A stretch of 55,368 bases of DNA, from NCBI RefSeq assembly GCF_000315625.1, contig NW_005434668.1:1166750-1222117 (forward strand), read 5' to 3'. Position 1 is the stretch's first letter. The number at the start of each line of letters is the position of its first letter. This DNA comes from Guillardia theta CCMP2712 (taxonomy: Eukaryota > Cryptophyceae > Pyrenomonadales > Geminigeraceae). The translations under genes and the position numbers were made by a program. Below are positions 11,005-20,897 of this stretch, in pieces. The notes beneath the pieces were generated by a model. That model saw nothing but the letters and a program-made list of their open reading frames with translations. It had not been told where the DNA came from and ran no database searches.

Positions 11005-11943
11005 ATGAAATTCACCCTCCCCATCATCTCCCTTTCCTTGATCTCAGCTCTCCTCCTTCTGGCCGGCAACTCGTCAGACGCCAAGGTCAGTCGGCCTTCT
11101 CCTCCTCCTGCTGCCACCTCGTTCCTCCTGACATAGCCTCGACCTGGTAGATCGAAGCTCCGCTGACGGAGCAGAAGCAACGCCGTCTGCAGCTACACGC
11201 AGGGGAGAGGGTGTACGTTCCGCGATCGGGAGCCATAGAAGCTGTGAGCGCCAGAGGAGGAAGGGGATTCGGTGACCACGTGGCAGGTCGGATCAGGGGT
11301 GGGCTGGCCGGTGTACTCGAAGATCCGTGCGGCAAGTTGGAGGCAGCAGGAGCATCCTTATGCTGGGAGCTTCGCCGAGACGAGGAAAGGGAGGGGAGGC
11401 AGATGGCCCAGGGTGGGGGAGTATGGAGATGTGCCACGGATGAATCAAGACCTTGTGAATGATGAAGAGCTGAACAAGGTCAGAGCCCTGACTTGCTTGC
11501 TTGCTTGCTTGCTTGCTCTTTTGCTTGGTTGGTTGGTTGGTTGGTTGGTTGGTTGGTTGGTTGGTTGGTTGATTCCAATCCTCTTGTCTGGCAACTGTCT
11601 TTCCTCCTGTCTCTCTGCCTTCGTCTACCTCGTCCCTTCTGACATCGCTTGCTGTGCCTGAAGGCTCCTTGTAAAGAGGATCCGATCTCGATCGAGTGCA
11701 CAGGAGGCTTCGGAGGAGGGATCAAGAGCACGGGGGGTCCGATGAACACAAGGTGAGAGGAAGGAGCGAGGGCTGGCGACTGAGAGGAGCGTCAGGGTGT
11801 TTTGGAGGAGAGACAACACGTTAGGGTGGCAGCAGGAGATGGACGGACCCGTCGATACCTCGCCTGACTTGCAGGATGCGCATGATTTGATGTACGGGTT
11901 CCCGAGAGACAGGAGGATGGGACTGACAAAGCTAGAGAGCTGA
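11005..11943 (+). CDS. Small secretory-pathway protein of unknown function
   Basis: Five exons (11005-11085, 11151-11210, 11287-11478, 11664-11752, 11796-11943) join in phase to 189 residues ending at TGA. Residues 1-26 form a clear signal peptide: Lys near the start, then a hydrophobic core IISLSLISALLLLAG, then a polar cleavage region SSDA. The mature part is polar, with WPVYSKIRAASWRQQEHPY, PRMNQDLVNDEELNK, APCKEDPISIECTGGFGGGI and a C-terminal DAHDLMYGFPRDRR. I do not recognise the family. There is no Phe after the signal peptide, so import into the plastid stroma is not indicated; the secretory route, plastid periplast or lumen remain open. The exon 2/3 junction rests on frame continuity only: reading through from exon 2 stays open in another frame. 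Confidence 0.6.
11491..11571 (+). repeat. TTGC then TTGG tetranucleotide arrays in an intron
   Basis: About seven TTGC units followed by about twelve TTGG units, inside the 11479-11663 intron of the secreted-protein gene. Confidence 0.95.
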
Positions 11944-12066
11944 TAACTTGTGTGTGTGTCATCAACAGCATCATCATAAACTACAAGAGCTTCTACAGTA
12001 CAACATTCTCTCAAATCATCTACATACTTCTCCTCCTACTCCGCCGTCGTCATCACGTCACGACTG

Positions 12067-15000
12067 TTACATGCTTTGTGCCAGTCGCTGGATCTCTAGT
12101 TTGAGCTGCAGGCAACGTCAGCAAAGGAGGAGAGGACGGTGAGGGACCTTGGCTATCTCCACGTGCTGCTTCCTCGCAGCCTCCTCCTTCTCCGCCAGCT
12201 TCTTGTTCAGTTCGACTTTCTCGCACGTCCACTCAGTTTCTTTTTGCCGATGCTCCTCCAACGTGTTGCGATGGTGTTCCTAAGATCCTGTCAGACTCTC
12301 TCTGGTCGCTTCCTCACCGTCCTCCAGCCTCATCCCTCCATCATCTCCCTCCCTCCTGTCCCCCCTCTTCCTCCTCTTCCCTCTGTCTTCATCCCATACG
12401 CATGTGCTCAACACGCCTCCCCTCCTGCTCACCTTGAGGATATTCAGTTGTGTGGTCACCCGGCCAAGGTTGTCAGAGAGCTGCTTGATCTGAGCCCCGA
12501 TCATTGCAGGGTACTTGCTCCCCGGCTGTGTCTCCTGCACTCCCTCCTGCTCCCCCTGACCAGCTCCCACCTCCTCCCACTCCCTCCACGCTTCCTCTAC
12601 GGCTGGAACGTTCCAGTCCACATTCACGTCCCATGTCTTCGCCTCGTAGGGCACCAGAGTGTTGTGCACCATGTTCAGCACCGCTGCCTCCCGCAGACTT
12701 TCCAGCCACTTGCCCAGCTCGCCCTCATCTTTCGCCCTGCAGTAGAGGTGCCTGCACGCGTCTGGTCCCCGGTAGAAGAAGCCGCTGGGTCTCAGCTCGA
12801 GAGTTGGGATTCCGATCTCCTCCACGTCCTTGGCCACCTCGTCGGTTCCCGGAGGACCGTTCCAGTGCGTGGCGGAGGAGGCGTCGAGCACGAAGTAGCC
12901 ATCGAGCACAACCTTGGACACGGGCAAGGCTTCAGTGGGCCCCGTGAACAGCAGAAGTTCGTTTTTGCTCAGGACAGCCCACAGGGTCTCCCACTTCCTC
13001 TCCCCCTCAAGCAGGTTGTTCAGCCACGCGTTGGGCAGTCGTATACCGACTCGTACCTCGTGTACGAGCAGCCAGCCCTGCCTGCCGTTACCCTCGGTGA
13101 CCCTGTCCTTATCCTTGTCCTTGTCCTTGTCCTTGCCTTCTATTTTCGCCTCCTCTCGCTCATCCTTTGGTGTCTTCTCGGTCTCAACCTCCTCAGATCC
13201 TTGCGGGCGCCCAACTGTTTCTGCTCGCCGAGGATTCTCTCCACCTTCTCCTCCACCTCCTTCATCTTTCTGCACTTTCGCGTTCTTCTTTCTCGCCCCT
13301 TGTGTTGGTTTCTTCACCTTCACTTCGCGCAGCTCCTCTTCCAGTGCCTCCTTCCGCCCCTTACACGCGAGGGCCAGGAACTTCCGGTCGGCTACCCGAG
13401 CCTCATGCCTCGTCTCGGTGCTCAGCTTCATCTCGCTCCTGGCCATGACCCCTCGGAGCGCGTCCGCCTCGTTCGACCCAGCGATGGTCACACCATCCCC
13501 CACGCACACGAAGCTCACTTTCTCCTTGAGCAGACGCAGCAGCTTTGGCCTCCTCAGGATCATCTTCTGCTTCTCAGCCATTGTCAGCGTTGCCGCCGGC
13601 CTTTCCTCCGGCTCCTCCTCCTGCCTCTCCACCGCCTCAAACATCTCCTCGTATGCCGTCGAGCTCCCCTCGCCCTCGCGTTCAGGCGGATCTGCTGACA
13701 AGAGATCGTCATGCGGCCCGTACGGCTGCTCGACGAGCCCGCGAGACACGCAGGGGCCTCCTGTGGCTGACAGTCAGGGATCGCAGGCACAAGAGAGGAA
13801 GAGAAACCTTTCTGGGCGTTGAGAGGAGCAGCATGCCCCTTCATGTTCTTGCCGAAGAGCGAGGACTGAACCTCATCGAGGATGGATGACACGTCGATGT
13901 TTGGATTTAACCACAGCACTTGACCCTGCGAGTCGACCTGATACGCGGCCTCCTCCTCCTCCTGCCTCGCTGCCTTTGCGTTCTTGTTTGGCTTGAACCC
14001 TTGGCAGATCTTGTCGAAGCAGAGCTGCCAAACTTTTCCGGCCGTCGATACCTCAACCGACATGGATTTGCTGACAGCCACGTTCATCTCCTCAACGGCT
14101 GTGATTAGAGCTTGTAGCTCCACGATCTGCTGAGACCCGTTCTCTCCTCCGCCCACTCCTGCAACCGACTCGCCCCCACTGGGTGACGCCTCTGCTGGCT
14201 TCCAGCTGGGGTGGAGGGGAGGAAGGAAGTCCAATAGAGAGAGCGGGAGGTCGAAGAGCGAGACGAGCTCCCGGATGTTCATCACCAGCTTGTACCTCAA
14301 CGTGAACAGCTTGTCCGGCTGGACCTGAGCAGCCAGGGCAGCTCGGAGAAGCGCTGGAGGGTAGCGATCGCAAGAGCCTGTTCCGAATCTTTCCAATCCT
14401 TCTTGCTGCACCAGGTTTCCCTTCAATCTCTCAGTGAGAGACTTCTGCTTCGGAGGCTCCAACACTCCCCCGTCCTCTTGCACTTCAACTTTATCCCAAA
14501 CCCTGAAGTTCTCCTGGAATCTCTCAGGATCGGAGATTACCGAGCCTCCTCCCCACATGTAGACGTTGCCTCCTCTAGCGAGCGCGGCAGTCCTTGTCCC
14601 CCCGCAGGAGATCTGCACGATGACAAATTTCCTCAGACAGTTTACACGAGTCGGAGTCAGACTGTCCTCCTCCCTTCCGCTGCCCAGGCTGACCACACAA
14701 ATCAGTTCACGTCAGGAGGAACGTACAGGTACCTGAAGCCTCTCCCGGACCCGAAGCAGAAGATGTCTCCTCGGATCGTCAGGTACGCGCTGTGCCACCT
14801 CCCGCACGACATGCTCACGATCGTTCGATCCTCCGGCATTGGCAGCTTGTGGGGGCTCAGCACCTCAGACGTGTGTCCGAGCCCGTGGCATCCTCCCGTT
14901 CCTCTCCCCCAGCCCCAAAGTTTTCCATCCTCTGTCAGCGCTAGGCAGTGATGCTCCCCGCACGCGACTCGGATGATCCGATCCTCCTCTCTCAATCTCA

Positions 15001-17099
15001 CCAGCGAAGGTTCTAGTCTGTCCTCACGGTCGCCGAGCCCAAGGCAGCCATGTTTCCCGCTGCCCCAGGAGAACAGCAGCCCTCCTCCTGTGCACGCGAA
15101 TGTCGTGTTAGTCCCGCAGGCGACGTAGGACACGACAAGGTCTCTCAGTCTCAGCACGAGGTTCGGCGTCCACTGATCATGTCGCTCGCCATTCCCGAGC
15201 TCTCCGTTCAACCCCCTCCCCCAGCTGTAAAGTTTTCCATCCTGCGTCAAGTACGCGCTATGGGCAGCACCGCAAGCGATCTGTACAGCCGTGCAGTTCT
15301 TCTTCGTGCTCGCCAGCATCTTAGGCGCCGAGCTGTCTTGAATGTTGCCATGGCCCAGCCGCCCGTTCAGTCCGATGCCCCACGAGTAGATCTGCCCGGA
15401 CGAGCACAGGGCGGAGCAGTGCTGGGGCCCGACGGCGACTTGGATAACTCCCTTCTCCTTGAGGCTCTTGATGGGCTTCGGGTACTTCTCGTTGGCATGA
15501 GACCCGTGCCCGAGGCAGAGGTTGAACCCTGTGCCCCACGACACCGGGTTAACAAACACGTTCCTCCTCCTCCTGTAGAACCGCCTCACTCGGCGAACGC
15601 GCCTAAGCCTTGCCTCGAAGTCGTCCCTCGGCTCTAACTTTTGGTCCAAGTCTGCTAGATCATCTTCACTGTCGCTCCCGCGCTCATGATAAGCTTGCCT
15701 GTACAACAAGGTATCAAAAACCTCAAGGTCAGAAAGCCGATCAGAAGGCTCATCAAAAGGCCTTGGGTAATGAGTGGGAGAGAGCACGAACACGTCATTA
15801 CCTCATAAACTCTGCACGAGATCTCTCGTTTTTCTCCTCGTCCGACGTGTCGATATCGGAGCTTGCAGTCGAAGGTTCACTCGTCCAATGCGAATCCGCA
15901 TCACTTGATGGCTCTGACTGTTGAGACGCGGATGCGCTGGAGTCAGTCTCCTGCTCGTCCTCCTGCTCGTCCTCCTGCTCGTCCTCGTCTCCCCTCTGCG
16001 ACTGGGCGGATGCTTCAACATGAAGAGTCACTCCTGGTTCAATCTCATCTAGGGAGTCAATCGGACACAAGAGGCGTTTCGTTTCTTTCACTGGAGACTC
16101 GCGTGGTGACGCAGCGGCAGTTACAGGCTTCTGGTGAAGAGGTTCCTGGCAGATCCCCTTGGGTGGTTTGATGCTGGCAGCTGCTTCTTGAGAGTCGTTC
16201 GCGGCCGCTACTGTAAGAGGCAACTTCCAAGCCATCAGGTTTGGCACGGGAAACTCCTTCTTTCTCCCCTGACTTGAAAGCAGCCCGGGAGTTGCGAAAC
16301 CCTTCGTCTCCTCGTCCTCAGCGGATGAGATGAAGGACGAGGCAGCAGGCGTGCATGAAGCAACGACCGGCATGCGCGAAGCAGTAGCATCAGTCTGACA
16401 AGCAGCAGCAGACGATGCCTTGCAATTCGATGCACTCACGTCTTCGCTTCGTTGACTTCGAACTGCACGCTTGGCATCAAGTGTTTGAGACGGACTAGCC
16501 TTCTCGACTGACAGTGTTGACTTGAGGGGGAGGTTGGAGTTGATATCATCAAAGTCGTCAAGCTTTCTACTTTCAGGCGTACAGGGAGTCTCTGAGATGG
16601 TGTTGGTATCCGAGTTTGTCTCCCACGTCTGGTTGTGACTTGTCTTGTCATGATGTTTCACTTTCTTCTTCTTCTTCTTTGCTGCCGGAAGAGAAGCAGC
16701 AGCTCGTAACGCCACATCCCACAGAGAAGACTCATTGATGAGCTGCCACCAGGTTCCAATTTCATTCTCAGTCTCAGCCCTCAGCAAGATCTTGCGATGT
16801 GTTCCCAATAGTGTGCTGATAGCGCTGTTCTCAAGCACCAGAGTTCGCTCAAACGATGAATGCCGTTGACAGATGCACCCGTTCAGTTGGATCGACAGCA
16901 TACTCTCGGACTGATCGTTGAGCAGAGCGACTTCTTCATCCTCATAAACAGCAAGTACGCAATCTTTGAGCACTATCCATCGAGTCTCGAAGGTAACAGC
17001 ATTGCTTTCGAACCATCTCACTCGCTGCTTCTCCTCGAAGAACTCCAAGGGTCCTTCCCGACTAGGAGGCAGCATAGACTCTCTTCCTAGACGTGACAT
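12067..17099 (-). CDS. PH - RCC1-repeat - PH - coiled-coil protein
   Basis: Six exons (17099-15802, 15761-14733, 14661-13808, 13694-12433, 12279-12148, 12105-12067) join to exactly 1537 residues. A PH domain lies at about 12-125 (RWIVLKDCVLAVYEDEE to HRKILLRAETENEIGTWW), then an acidic Ser-rich linker with KKKKKK. RCC1 repeats at about 510-800 carry SWGIGLNGRLGHG, SWGRGLNGELGNG, SWGSGKHGCLGLG and GWGRGTGGCHGLG with alternating VACG blades. A second PH-like domain is at about 1265-1395 (GWLLVHEV, KWETLWAVLSKNELLLF, LGKWLESLREA), and the C-terminal helix is a coiled coil (LEEHRQKETEW, KKLAEKEEAARK). This suggests a membrane- or phosphoinositide-linked scaffold or exchange factor; PH plus RCC1 recalls plant PRAF proteins, but no FYVE is seen. 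A KDKDKD repeat precedes PH2. Coordinates are secure; function is inferred. Confidence 0.9.
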
Positions 17100-17825
17100 G
17101 TTTGTCTTGGCTGCAACTTGCTTCGATCACGACTTTCCAGTCTCAAACATCCTTGTTGAACTTCAAATAAAGTAGTTGATTCATGCTCCTTTTCTTTGTT
17201 CCTGTAACAAGCACGACCCACACATCCTCTGCCTTCACTCTGCTGTTCCTCCCTCCTCCTCTATCTCCTCCCTCCTCCTCCTCCTGCTGCACCTTCGCTC
17301 CTGGCTACTTCTCACCCAGCCATGGCGGCCCTTTCATCACTAGAGGTCAGACCCCTCAACCCTGAGAAATCTTTGCTACCCCATTGAATGACACCAGAAC
17401 CCCTTCATTACCACAAAAAAGATATGACCCCTGGTGATATTCAACCCACCCCTACCCCCACGGGATCTGATGTACCCAACTTGTGAAAAATGCGAAAAAT
17501 TTGTTGGGGGCGAGTAGTGGAGCACAAAGGGGAGGAGAGGAAGAGAAGGGGAGGAGAAGGGGAGGAGAAGGGGAGGAGAAGGGGAGGAGACGATAGATCA
17601 GAAGGTTAGCAGAGGATAGAACAGCAGAGAAGATAGCGAGGATCACCAGCAGAGGGACGAGGAGGAGAGAGGAAAGAGAGGGAGGGAGGACAGAGGTAGA
17701 ATGGCAATCAAAGTGACTGTCAACGGAGGATCAGCAGCGTGAACGTGGAAGAGAGGATAATAGTTGGGTGAAAGGCACTTGTTTCCTACTTGATGAGCTC
17801 GGAGGCATGCGAGGTGAAGAGCTAG
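17100..17825. other. Intergenic with C-rich tract and GGGGA-type repeats
   Basis: Between divergent genes. 17390-17465 is a C-rich tract containing ATTCAACCCACCCCTACCCC. 17520-17590 repeats GAAGGGGAGGA five times. No ORF with family signal. Confidence 0.6.
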
Positions 17826-18528
17826 ATGAATGAGAACGGACTCGGGCTTTCAATCCGTCCCCTCGGATTTCTAGAAATCTTGTTCGCCTCCTTACTTGTC
17901 TTCATGAATTTCCTTCAAACTCTGGGCTATCGACTCTCCCTGCCAGCCAATGATGCTGCACAGTGCAGCTTAGCCCCACTGACAAGAGAGCTGGCGGGAG
18001 AGCACTGGGAGGCAATGTTCAACGAACTTGTAAGGTACAAGCAGAATCATGGGCACTGTGTTGTGCACAAGTCAAACGACACGAAGCACCTTTTGAAGTG
18101 GATCAAAGTGCAGAAATTTCGCAACAAGAAGTTGTCGAAAGCAAGGAGGTTCACATATGGTCAGGCTGTAGACACTGATCATGCGGAGATTGAGCTGCAG
18201 AGGCTCTTGGATCTGGGCCTGATCTTCAATGCCAAGGAGGCGAGTTGGGTGAAGTTCTTCGACCAGTACGTCGACTACATCCGCACGTACTCCGACACCA
18301 GTCCCACGTTTCGTTTCCCTCAGAATCCATCGTGAGACTATCTCCTCGTTCCGCTCTCTCACTGACGTGCCTCCTCTTCCACCCCCTCCTTCCACTCCTC
18401 CTGGCAGGCTTGGCGTGTGGGTCGCGCGGCAGCGGCAGCTCTACCATCGCGGGATGCTGCAGTCTCGTCGGTGGAGGAAGCTTCAGGCCATTGGGTTCGT
18501 GTGGAGCGTCGCCTATCCCTGTGAGTGA
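17826..18528 (+). CDS. Helicase-associated (HA) domain protein with N-terminal hydrophobic leader
   Basis: Two exons, 17826-18331 and 18408-18528 (phase 2 junction TC|G). Residues 14-36 are hydrophobic (LGFLEILFASLLVFMNFLQT), a signal-anchor or signal peptide. Two to three helicase-associated repeats follow: HWEAMFNELVRYKQNHGHC, KHLLKWIKVQKFRNKKLS, then SWVKFFDQYVDYIRTY and LGVWVARQRQLYHRGML ending in LQAIGFVWS. The W...F..L..YK..HG...LG.W...QR pattern is the HA domain (PF03457), common in algae as stand-alone arrays and probably nucleic-acid binding. The stop TGA right after VAYPCE is the simplest end. A donor-like CCT|gtgagt at 18521 could instead splice to a further exon near 18586 (RKGPTSRAIVAPQ). 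Confidence 0.7.
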
Positions 18529-18785
18529 CTCGCCGATGCTGCGGATGCGCTTGCGACTTGCGGCTGACGCTGCGCTAGTAAGGAAAGGTCCGACGAGCCG
18601 CGCCATCGTCGCTCCTCAGCTGTGCAGCAGAGAGGTTCGTTCCCTCCCGCCCCCCCGCCCCCACGTGAACTTGGGGGCAGGGGTGGAGGGTCAAAACTCA
18701 TCAGAGGGGGGTGATGTGAACTTGGGGGTAGTGGTGGGATGATCCCTCTGTTATGCTTGAAGGCACAGGCAGGGCTGGCGAAGCG

Positions 18786-19655
18786 ATGGCTACTCAAGCG
18801 ATAGAAGATGCCTTAGAGAAGAAGAGACGGGGAAGAGAAGAGCAAGAGGAGGAAGAGAAGAGAAGGAGAAAAGTAGAGAGGTGGCAGAGTGAGCATGGTG
18901 AGACGAGGGGACGGAGGGATGGGATGGAGAGGAAGGTTGATTAAGCCAAGGAAAGCTTGTCAGCCAGCCGCCAGCCAGGCAGGCAGGCAATANNNNNNNN
19001 NNNNNNNNNNNNNNNNNNNNNNNNNNNNNNNNNNNNNNNNNNNNNNNNNNNNNNNNNNNNNNNNNNNNNNNNNNNNNNNNNNNNNNNNNNNNGACGACGG
19101 TTCCGTCCCCCCCCCCCCCCCCCCCCCCCCCCCGTCTTGTGCTCGCTGCCTTCTCGTGGTCCCTGTCCTCCTCCGCTTGCCCTCCCTCACCACCTCGCCC
19201 TATGCGTTGACGAGCAGGCAGGCGTTCGACACTCGCAGCATGGAGCAGCAGGAGAACGAGCAGGAGATGGCAAGTCTGGGCAATCAGATCGACTATCTAT
19301 CGCAGAGAAACGTAGCAGGGCTCGTTCAGTGTGGCAGGTTTTACACCCCCGCGGAGGAGTCGAAGCAGCAGTCGCTGCAGGACATGGGCAAGGAGGATCT
19401 GAACGAGGAGCTGAAGGAGCTGGCGCATCAGAGGAGCAGGCTGACTGTGCTCAACCTGGTGAGTTTCTGCACCTCTTGCCTTGCTGGCCCTCACTCGCTC
19501 CTCTTGTCTCACAGAAAAGCTCGATGGTCGAGTCTGAAGCTCTCCTTACCTCCGCCGATGACAGACTGACAAGACTGGATGAAGACCAGGATGAGACGAG
19601 ACTCAATGAGTACAAGGACGACGATGACGATGTTGAGGCATGCAGGCGGGGATAA
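18786..19655 (+). CDS. Coiled-coil protein, interrupted by an assembly gap
   Basis: Exons seen: 18786-18897 (start MATQAIEDALEKKRRG, followed by Glu/Lys/Arg-rich helix), 19222-19458 (AFDTRSMEQQENEQEMAS, NEELKELAHQRSRLTVLNL) and 19515-19655 (KSSMVESEALLTSADDRLT to ACRRG stop). Exons 2 and 3 join in phase 0. Exon 1 ends in phase 1, which does not match exon 2, so at least one exon must lie in or beside the run of N at 18993-19092, or exon 1 belongs to another gene. The product is charged and helical throughout; heptad-like spacing suggests a coiled coil. I do not recognise the family. Confidence 0.5.
18993..19092. other. Assembly gap (run of N) beside a poly-C tract
   Basis: One hundred N bases, followed at about 19109-19133 by an unbroken poly-C run. 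Probably a sequencing failure at simple sequence; the true gap size is unknown. Confidence 0.98.
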
Positions 19656-19662
19656 CGTGGAT

Positions 19663-19741
19663 GAGGAGGAGGAGGAGGAGGAGGAGGAGGAGGAGGAGGA
19701 GGAGGAGGAGGAGGAGGAGGAGGAGGAGGAGGAGGAGGAGG
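19663..19741 (+). repeat. GAG/GGA trinucleotide array
   Basis: About 26 GAG units directly after the stop codon of the coiled-coil gene, so in its 3' UTR or flank. It gives phantom poly-Glu, poly-Arg, poly-Ser and poly-Pro ORFs. Confidence 0.95.
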
Positions 19742-20109
19742 ATGGTGATGTCGCCTCGGTTGCATGCTTGTATATTCTTTTGTCAAGTACATCCGAGAGA
19801 AATGGCTCCGGCTTGCAAACTTCCACCCATACTGATCAATCCTCCCTCCCTGTCTCCCTCTTCATCCTCCCTCCTCCCCTTCTTCCCCTGCCGTATCCTG
19901 CCTCCTCTAGATCACATCTCTATTCCTCCCATCGACAACATTGCACTGCATTCCTTCTCCTCCTCTCTTTATCTTAGCTCCTCCCTCCCCCTCCCCTCCC
20001 CTCCCCTCCCCTCCCCTCCCCTCCTCTCCTCTCCTCTCCTCCCTGCCCCCGACTCCATCATCCCGCATCCCCTTTCCCGGCCCGCCTCTGGCCATATTCC
20101 CCCACAAAC

Positions 20110-20872
20110 ATGCGTATCCCCGAGGTGCCGGTGAGGGTGGTGGGGGCAGGAGGAGGAGCAGGGGAGGACAAGAGCGTGCAGCAGCTATTCCAGGGCAAGA
20201 AGAGCATCCTCTTCGCCGTCCCTGGCGCCTTCACCCCGATTTGCAGGTTGCCAAGTTCATGGCATGCTTCTACTCGCTCTCTGAATGCTTGCTACCTCCC
20301 TCCTTGCCTTGCATGCTTCTACTCGCTCTCTAAATGCTAGCTACCTCCCCCCTTGCCTTGCATGCTTCTACTCGCTCTCTGAATGCTTGCTACCTCCCTC
20401 CTTTCCTTGCATGCTTCTACTCGCTCCCTGAATGCTAGCTACCTCCCTCCTTGCCTTGCATGCTTCTACTGATACTCATTCGCATTCCAGCGAGCAGCAT
20501 CTTCCGGGCTTCTTGGCTGCCCACGACAAGCTGAAGGCGCAGGGGATCGACATCATTGCCTGCATCAGCGTCAACGACCCGTTTGTGATGGCGGCATGGG
20601 GAAAGCAGCAAAATGTGGAGGACAAGGTCGTCATGATCGCGGACGGGAACGGGACGTTCACGGAGGCAGTGGGTCAGCTAGTGGACGAGACGAGCTACGA
20701 GATGGGGATGAGGTCGGAGAGGTACGCGGCTGTCTTCAACGAGCAGATGGACTGCATCTACTTCGGCAAGGATGATCTGTCCTTCGCTGAAAACATCCTC
20801 GACTTCCTTGCGGGGCGAGAGAGCGAGCGAGCACCGGAGCCCCGCCAATGCCAGTGTGACGTCTTTACGTAG
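20110..20872 (+). CDS. Type II / Prx5-like peroxiredoxin
   Basis: Two exons, 20110-20246 and 20491-20872, join in phase 2 (AG|C) to 172 residues. The peroxidatic Cys sits in the motif VPGAFTPIC at residue 45. HLPGFLAAHDKLKAQGID, IACISVNDPFVMAAWG and MIADGNGTFTEAVG are standard Prx5/PrxII signatures. The enzyme reduces H2O2 and alkyl hydroperoxides using thioredoxin or glutaredoxin. The chosen Met gives no targeting peptide, suggesting a cytosolic form, unless an unseen 5' exon exists. The C-terminus ends in a Cys pair, CQCDVFT, beyond the usual fold. The intron (20247-20490) is almost entirely a 49-bp tandem repeat. Confidence 0.92.
20263..20470 (+). repeat. 49-bp minisatellite filling the peroxiredoxin intron
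   Basis: Four full 49-bp units (20263-20458) and a partial fifth, each beginning CATGCTTCTACTCGCTC. Units 1 and 3 read GCTTGCTACC while 2 and 4 read GCTAGCTACC, so the array looks like a duplicated dimer. Confidence 0.9.
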
Positions 20873-20897
20873 AGAGAGGAGCAAGGGAGCCGGTCGC

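Noticed and set aside
12139-13698. 519-residue plus-strand ORF
   Set aside because: It is antisense to the PH-RCC1-PH gene, whose minus frame has the domain matches and splice logic.
19608-19655. YKDDDDD at a C-terminus resembling an epitope tag
   Set aside because: Natural acidic end of the coiled-coil protein; no vector sequence around it.
20263-20470. Regular 49-bp repeats as a CRISPR-like array
   Set aside because: There are no spacers between units and it sits in a eukaryotic intron; it is a minisatellite.
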